This document shows, piece after piece, positions 7,076 to 9,971 of a DNA stretch of 9,971 nucleotides. Both the position numbers and the translations under genes were made by a program. The notes below the pieces were generated by a model that was given only the letters and a program-made list of their open reading frames with translations, did not search any database and was not told the DNA's origin. Position 1 is the first letter of the stretch. Every line of letters begins with the position of its first letter. This DNA comes from Mesorhizobium sp. (GTDB lineage Bacteria; Pseudomonadota; Alphaproteobacteria; Rhizobiales; Rhizobiaceae). The stretch spans positions 1 through 9,971 of the forward strand of contig JAUYMV010000305.1 in the NCBI GenBank assembly GCA_030698645.1. Direction: 5' to 3'.

Positions 7076-7267
7076 ATGCCAGCGAGATCCAAAGCCCAGC
7101 AGAAGGCCGCCGGTGCGGCGTTGTCCGCCAAGCGCGGCGAGACAGCCAAGAGCGAGTTGAAGGGCGCATCGCGCGAGATGGTCGACTCGATGAGCGAAAA
7201 GCAACTCGAGGAGTTCGCATCGACCAAGCGCAAGGGGTTGCCCGAGAAAAAGAAGACCGAGGACTGA
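7076..7267 (+). CDS. Small DUF3008-like protein, 63 residues
   Basis: The ATG at 7076 follows a near-ideal SD, AGGAGGT (7062-7068), with 7-base spacing, and encodes MPARSKAQQKAAGAALSAKR and onward, ending GLPEKKKTED. I recognise this as the short DUF3008 family of proteobacteria, which typically has the RSKAQQKAAGAALSAKRG opening and an SMSEKQLEEFA.TKRKGLP ending; no function is known to me. It is very rich in Lys, Ala, Ser and Glu, has no cysteine or membrane segment, and looks like a basic helical or partly disordered protein that could bind nucleic acid, which is a guess. It lies 55 bases after murI and could be on the same transcript or separately expressed. The in-frame TTG at 7052 lies before the SD and is not favoured. 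Confidence 0.88.
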   Translation: MPARSKAQQKAAGAALSAKRGETAKSELKGASREMVDSMSEKQLEEFASTKRKGLPEKKKTED

Positions 7268-7562
7268 CGCGCGGGCGACCGGGTTTACCCGCAAACGGAT
7301 CGGCCGCACCCACGATAGCTTCGAACGCTGGCGAACCCGTCACCCGGCGCGTGCCGGCGCGACATCACGCCGCCGACAGACACACCGAAATCGAATTTCG
7401 ATCCAAACCGCGCCACATTCGGGCGCGATGAACGTGGCGCGGGCAAGTCGTCCATAGGCTCGCGCCGGCGCAGGACCCAGACTGCAACGACCGGCGACAA
7501 GGTGGCGGAGGCACCAGTTGGACCGGCTGCCTGGCGATGCGGCCCCGAATGGAGTTCAAACC
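7268..7562. other. 295-base intergenic region with inverted repeats
   Basis: No gene is supported. Just after the small gene, CGGGT-TT-ACCCG (7280-7291) is a compact palindrome. ATCGAATTTCGAT (7390-7402) is a 13-base palindrome of operator type, and CCGCGCCAC (7408-7416) with GTGGCGCGG (7434-7442) is a perfect 9-bp inverted repeat with a 17-base spacer. Any of these could be a control site or leader stem for the SH3 gene; no clear promoter was found. Confidence 0.5.
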
Positions 7563-8528
7563 ATGAGTACCGCCCCGAGTTCCGCGCCGCGCCCGCCTGG
7601 CGGGCCGTTGGCTGATCGCGCCGGTCCAGTCATTGCCACGGCGTCGCGCTATGCCAGACGCCTCGCGCCATGGGCGGCGGGCAGCGCCGTGATCGCAGCG
7701 ATGATCGCGGTCGGCGGCCTGTTGGCGCAATCGCTGCTCTCGGAAGACGCGCCGCAAGGTGTGGCGGCAGGCGCGGTCCCCCAGATCGAGGAAACCGCCG
7801 ACGCGTCGGCTCCGGCCGCGCTCCCTCCGAACGACCGCGCAACGCTGCTCGGGCCAAGGCTTGCGACCGAGATATCCGCGCCATCGCCCGCGGAGCCGGC
7901 GCCATCGCCGGTGATGCAAGCCGAAGAGCCGGTGCTCGCCGTCGACGACGCCCGTTGGGCGCGGGAAGTCGTGGCAAAGCCCAATTTGGTTCCGGCGCTG
8001 GCCAGGCGCGTCGCGGAAATGCAGGCATTCGCCGACGAAGGCGCGGCTTTGCCTGTGGAGCCTGCCGAGACGGTGCGCGACGACCAACTCGACGCCGCAC
8101 CGGAGACCGACCCCGAGCGGACCGCGGCCGTGCCGCCCGCCACCCCGCCAGCCGCCGCGAAGCCGGAGGCGCCGGGCGCGCCGCAGGCAAACCGTCCCCC
8201 TGCAGGAACGGGCCGGATGACCTCGGCGGCAAATCTCCGCGCGCGTCCGGAAAACGGGGCCGCCGTGGTGACGACCATCGCGTCGGGCGCCGAGGTCCAG
8301 ATCGTCGCATGCGAGGCGTGGTGCGAGATCGTGCATGACGGACGGCGCGGCTATGTCTTCGGCAAATTCGTCCGGCAGGGCGACGCCCCGGCGGCAGCGG
8401 CCACGGTGGCTGCGAAACCGGCGGATGCCACCGCGGCTCCACAACCCGCGCCGGCCTCCAAGCCGAAGATCGTTCCGGCGGCGGCCAAGCCGCCCCTCAG
8501 CATGCGTGACGAAAACCTTGGTCGTTGA
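7563..8528 (+). CDS. Membrane-anchored SH3-domain protein
   Basis: The 321-residue product has a short basic N-terminus, one transmembrane helix (about 36-59, WAAGSAVIAAMIAVGGLLAQ region), a long Ala/Pro/Glu-rich low-complexity linker (about 60-216), and a C-terminal bacterial SH3 domain (about 217-271) with the usual ANLRARPENGAAVVTTI start and RGYVFGKFV end; Cys250 and Cys254 may form a disulfide. A Pro/Ala tail follows. The topology suggests an SH3 domain displayed in the periplasm, where such domains often bind peptidoglycan or partners; this is family-level inference. The ATG at 7563 has GGAG (7551-7554) at 8-base spacing. A TTG at 7518 with GGAGG (7507-7511) would add 15 residues and cannot be excluded. 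A hairpin terminator follows at 8562. Confidence 0.8.
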   Translation: MSTAPSSAPRPPGGPLADRAGPVIATASRYARRLAPWAAGSAVIAAMIAVGGLLAQSLLSEDAPQGVAAGAVPQIEETADASAPAALPPNDRATLLGPRLATEISAPSPAEPAPSPVMQAEEPVLAVDDARWAREVVAKPNLVPALARRVAEMQAFADEGAALPVEPAETVRDDQLDAAPETDPERTAAVPPATPPAAAKPEAPGAPQANRPPAGTGRMTSAANLRARPENGAAVVTTIASGAEVQIVACEAWCEIVHDGRRGYVFGKFVRQGDAPAAAATVAAKPADATAAPQPAPASKPKIVPAAAKPPLSMRDENLGR

Positions 8529-8561
8529 CATTCCGGCCGGCGTTTCGTAATGACCCGCCAA

Positions 8562-8591
8562 CGCCGCGCAGCAATGCGCGGTGTTTCATTT
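8562..8591 (+). terminator. Terminator after the SH3 gene
   Basis: CCGCGCA (8564-8570) and TGCGCGG (8575-8581) form a perfect stem closed by a GCAA tetraloop, a stable GNRA type, and extend to 9 pairs with one G-U and one C-G. TTTCATTT follows, giving a broken U-tract. It lies 33 bases past the SH3 stop and separates that gene from the rpsD leader. Confidence 0.65.
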
Positions 8592-8668
8592 GACGTGTCC
8601 CGTGGAATTTCCCGCACGCTTTGCGCGGAAAATCCTGTCAGGCTTCGAAAACGGAAGTCAGAGGAGGG

Positions 8669-8724
8669 CGCGTTTCCTTGAACCGAGGCACGAGCTTCGG
8701 TTCTAAACTATTGAAGGAAATGCG
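8669..8724 (+). promoter_or_regulatory. rpsD leader RNA structure that masks the ribosome binding site
   Basis: An outer 11-bp stem pairs CGCGTTTCCTT (8669-8679) with AAGGAAATGCG (8714-8724); only one pair is G-U. Stacked directly on it is a 10-bp hairpin, GAACCGAGGC (8680-8689) with GCTTCGGTTC (8694-8703), one G-U and an ACGA loop, followed by a 10-base bulge. The 3' strand of the outer stem is the rpsD SD (AAGGAA) and runs to the last base before AUG 8725, so the folded form should block initiation. S4 controls its own synthesis in E. coli and B. subtilis, so an autoregulatory operator is a reasonable inference. The structure is seen by hand pairing only. Confidence 0.5.
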
Positions 8725-8728
8725 ATGA
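8678..8728 (+). CDS. Possible 16-residue leader peptide overlapping rpsD start
   Basis: A TTG at 8678 preceded by a strong SD-like GAGGAGGG (8661-8668, 9-base gap) opens a frame of 16 codons reading [16 protein letters not shown], the first residue being fMet if TTG is the start. Its TGA (8726-8728) overlaps the rpsD ATG (8725-8727) as ATGA, the usual sign of translational coupling. Ribosomes reading it would unwind both leader stems and expose the rpsD SD. The peptide is basic and matches nothing I know; the start codon is weak and the frame is open further upstream, so this may be chance. Confidence 0.3.
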   Translation: MNRGTSFGSKLLKEMR

Positions 8729-9342
8729 GCAAGCGCGAATCTGCGAAATACAAGATCGATCGCCGTCTTGGCGAGAACATCTGGGGTCGCCCGAAATCCC
8801 CGGTGAACAAGCGCGAATACGGTCCCGGCCAGCACGGCCAGCGCCGCAAGGGCAAGATGTCGGACTTCGGTCTGCAGCTCCGCGCCAAGCAGAAACTGAA
8901 GGGCCACTACGGCGACATTTCCGAAAAGCAGTTCCGCAAGACCTACGAGGAAGCCAACCGCCGCAAGGGCGATACCTCGGAGAACCTGATCGGCCTGCTC
9001 GAATCGCGCCTCGACGCGGTCGTCTACCGCGCCAAGTTCGTGCCGACCATCTTCGCGGCGCGCCAGTTCATCAACCATGGCCACGTCAACGTGAACGGCC
9101 GCCGCACCAATATCGGCTCGTTCCTGTGCAAGCCGGGCGACGTGATCGAAATCCGCGAGAAGTCGAAGCAGCTCGTCATCGTGCTCGAGGCGGTTCAGCT
9201 CGCCGAACGCGAGGTGCCGGACTATGTCGAAGCGGACCACAACAAGATGACCGCCAAGTTTGCCCGCGTCCCGGGCCTGGCGGACGTACCGTTCGCGGTG
9301 CAGATGGAACCGAACCTGGTCGTCGAGTTCTACTCGCGCTGA
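8725..9342 (+). CDS. rpsD: 30S ribosomal protein S4
   Basis: The 205-residue protein is the primary 16S rRNA-binding protein S4, needed early in 30S assembly and for decoding accuracy. It opens with [20 protein letters not shown] and contains the PGQHGQRR block at 34-41. The S4 RNA-binding domain spans about 95-158 ([12 protein letters not shown], then [22 protein letters not shown] and PGDVIEI), and the protein ends LVVEFYSR. There is no N-terminal zinc cysteine cluster, so it is the C-minus form; the only cysteine is Cys135. The ATG at 8725 has SD GAAGGAA (8713-8719). It appears monocistronic: a terminator lies upstream at 8562 and a strong one downstream at 9367. Its leader is highly structured, see separate entry. 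Confidence 0.98.
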   Translation: MSKRESAKYKIDRRLGENIWGRPKSPVNKREYGPGQHGQRRKGKMSDFGLQLRAKQKLKGHYGDISEKQFRKTYEEANRRKGDTSENLIGLLESRLDAVVYRAKFVPTIFAARQFINHGHVNVNGRRTNIGSFLCKPGDVIEIREKSKQLVIVLEAVQLAEREVPDYVEADHNKMTAKFARVPGLADVPFAVQMEPNLVVEFYSR

Positions 9343-9366
9343 TCGGCCTCGGCCAAACGGAATGAG

Positions 9367-9392
9367 AAAAGGCCGCCTCGTGCGGCCTTTTT
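9367..9392 (+). terminator. Strong intrinsic terminator after rpsD
   Basis: AAAAGGCCGC (9367-9376) and GCGGCCTTTT (9382-9391) form a perfect 10-bp stem with loop CTCGT, ending in a run of five T (9388-9392) plus GTTGT. The GC-rich core with A-run and T-run makes it effective on both strands, but it lies 24 bases after the rpsD stop and serves that gene. Confidence 0.92.
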
Positions 9393-9455
9393 GTTGTGTG
9401 CGGTGCGCACTGACGATACACCGGGCGCACCTCCATAACGCGACGGATTTTGCAA

Positions 9456-9971
9456 TTGAAGACTGAGACCCCCTGCCAGCTTTGCGGCGCGCACGACTTC
9501 GAGGTGGTTTCGGAGCGTGACCGGCATGGCGGGGCGCTGCGCACCGTGCTTTGCCTCGGCTGCGGCAGCGTCACCAACGATCCGATTCCGAGCGACGCCG
9601 AGCTTGAGGCCTTCTACCGGTCGGACTACCGCACCTCGTACAAGGGGACGCCCGAGCCGCGCGCGCGCCAGATCTGGCGCAATTTCGACCGCATCGAGCG
9701 GCATGTCCGCGCCAACCGCCAGTTCTACGACGGCCGCAGCCGATGCCTCGATCTGGGATCGGGAAGCGGCGAGTTCATGTATATGGCCGGCGGCATGGGC
9801 ATCGACTGCATCGGCGTCGAGCCGAACGAGCCCTACGCCGCCTATGCGCGCGGGCGGCTTGGCCTCAACGTGCTGACGCAGACACTGGAAGCGACCGAGT
9901 TTCCGGCCGGGCAGTTCGATCTGATCCGGCTTTCGCACGTGATGGAGCACATGCGCGAGCCGGTGCGGTCG
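9456..9971 (+). CDS. Class I SAM-dependent methyltransferase with N-terminal zinc finger (3' truncated by window edge)
   Basis: The frame is open from 9414 to the window end with no ATG upstream of the conserved region, so a TTG is the likely start: 9456 (CGGA at 9444-9447, 8-base gap) or 9450. The first 172 residues show two CxxC pairs (Cys7/Cys10 and Cys33/Cys36), a small zinc ribbon as found at the front of sugar C-methyltransferase-like and related Methyltransf_23/13 proteins. A helical linker follows, then the Rossmann motifs: LDLGSGSGEF (98-107) for SAM binding, the acidic residue Glu122 in GVEPN, and HVMEHM (161-166), the HV.EH motif of this group. The remaining part lies beyond 9971. 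The substrate is not visible; small-molecule or sugar methylation is the family guess. A 7-bp inverted repeat, GGTGCGC/GCGCACC (9402-9408, 9425-9431), lies between the rpsD terminator and this start. Confidence 0.85.
   Translation, partial: MKTETPCQLCGAHDFEVVSERDRHGGALRTVLCLGCGSVTNDPIPSDAELEAFYRSDYRTSYKGTPEPRARQIWRNFDRIERHVRANRQFYDGRSRCLDLGSGSGEFMYMAGGMGIDCIGVEPNEPYAAYARGRLGLNVLTQTLEATEFPAGQFDLIRLSHVMEHMREPVRS

Noticed and set aside
7630..8442. Minus-strand open frames opposite the SH3 gene
   Set aside because: They mirror the Ala/Pro-rich linker; the plus-strand frame has an SD, a membrane helix and a recognisable SH3 domain.
8590..8618. TTGACG at 8590-8595 as the rpsD -35 box
   Set aside because: No acceptable -10 box lies 16-18 bases downstream (the region reads CGCACG), so I did not call a promoter.
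8638..9240. Minus-strand open frame opposite rpsD
   Set aside because: It is the antisense shadow of rpsD; its hydrophobic look comes from complementing Lys/Arg/Glu-rich codons.

Overview
The window looks like chromosomal core DNA of a GC-rich alphaproteobacterium, most likely a Hyphomicrobiales (Rhizobiales) member near Mesorhizobium and its relatives. The basis is the strong G/C bias at third codon positions, the alaS and icd neighbourhood, the trmJ-murI...rpsD order, a DUF3008-type small protein between murI and rpsD, and a palindromic intergenic element starting CCTCCCCCTTGTG that resembles repeats I recall from rhizobial genomes. The taxonomic placement is inference; no search was run.

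Layout: positions 1-633 hold the 3' end of alaS (+). A 399-base gap follows, with a nested palindromic repeat (672-857) and four tandem heptamers (939-966). A hypothetical protein (1033-1476, +) comes next, convergent with icd (1666-2877, -), the NADP-dependent isocitrate dehydrogenase. Divergent from icd is an epoxide-hydrolase-like alpha/beta hydrolase (3068-3967, +). It converges, across a probable bidirectional terminator (3996-4028), on a secreted right-handed beta-helix protein (about 4054-5052, -). A 326-base divergent intergenic region leads to trmJ (5379-6230, +), which overlaps murI (6223-7020, +) by 8 bases. Then come a DUF3008-like 63-residue protein (7076-7267, +), a membrane-anchored SH3 protein (7563-8528, +), rpsD for ribosomal protein S4 (8725-9342, +) with a strong intrinsic terminator, and the 5' part of a zinc-finger-bearing SAM methyltransferase (9456 to the window end, +), which starts with TTG rather than ATG.

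The genes mainly serve housekeeping: tRNA charging (AlaS), tRNA methylation (TrmJ), ribosome assembly (S4), peptidoglycan precursor supply (MurI) and the TCA cycle (Icd). The SH3 protein may add a cell-envelope role beside MurI. The hydrolase and the beta-helix protein look like accessory genes inserted between the core blocks.

The most unusual signal is the rpsD leader. An 11-bp stem (8669-8679 with 8714-8724, one G-U pair) masks the whole rpsD Shine-Dalgarno region up to the base before AUG. It sits directly below a 10-bp hairpin (8680-8703). The same stretch encodes a possible 16-codon leader peptide (TTG at 8678) whose stop overlaps the rpsD start as ATGA. This may be a translational control element for S4. 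I see no CRISPR array, insertion sequence, phage module, defence system, tRNA or rRNA in the window.
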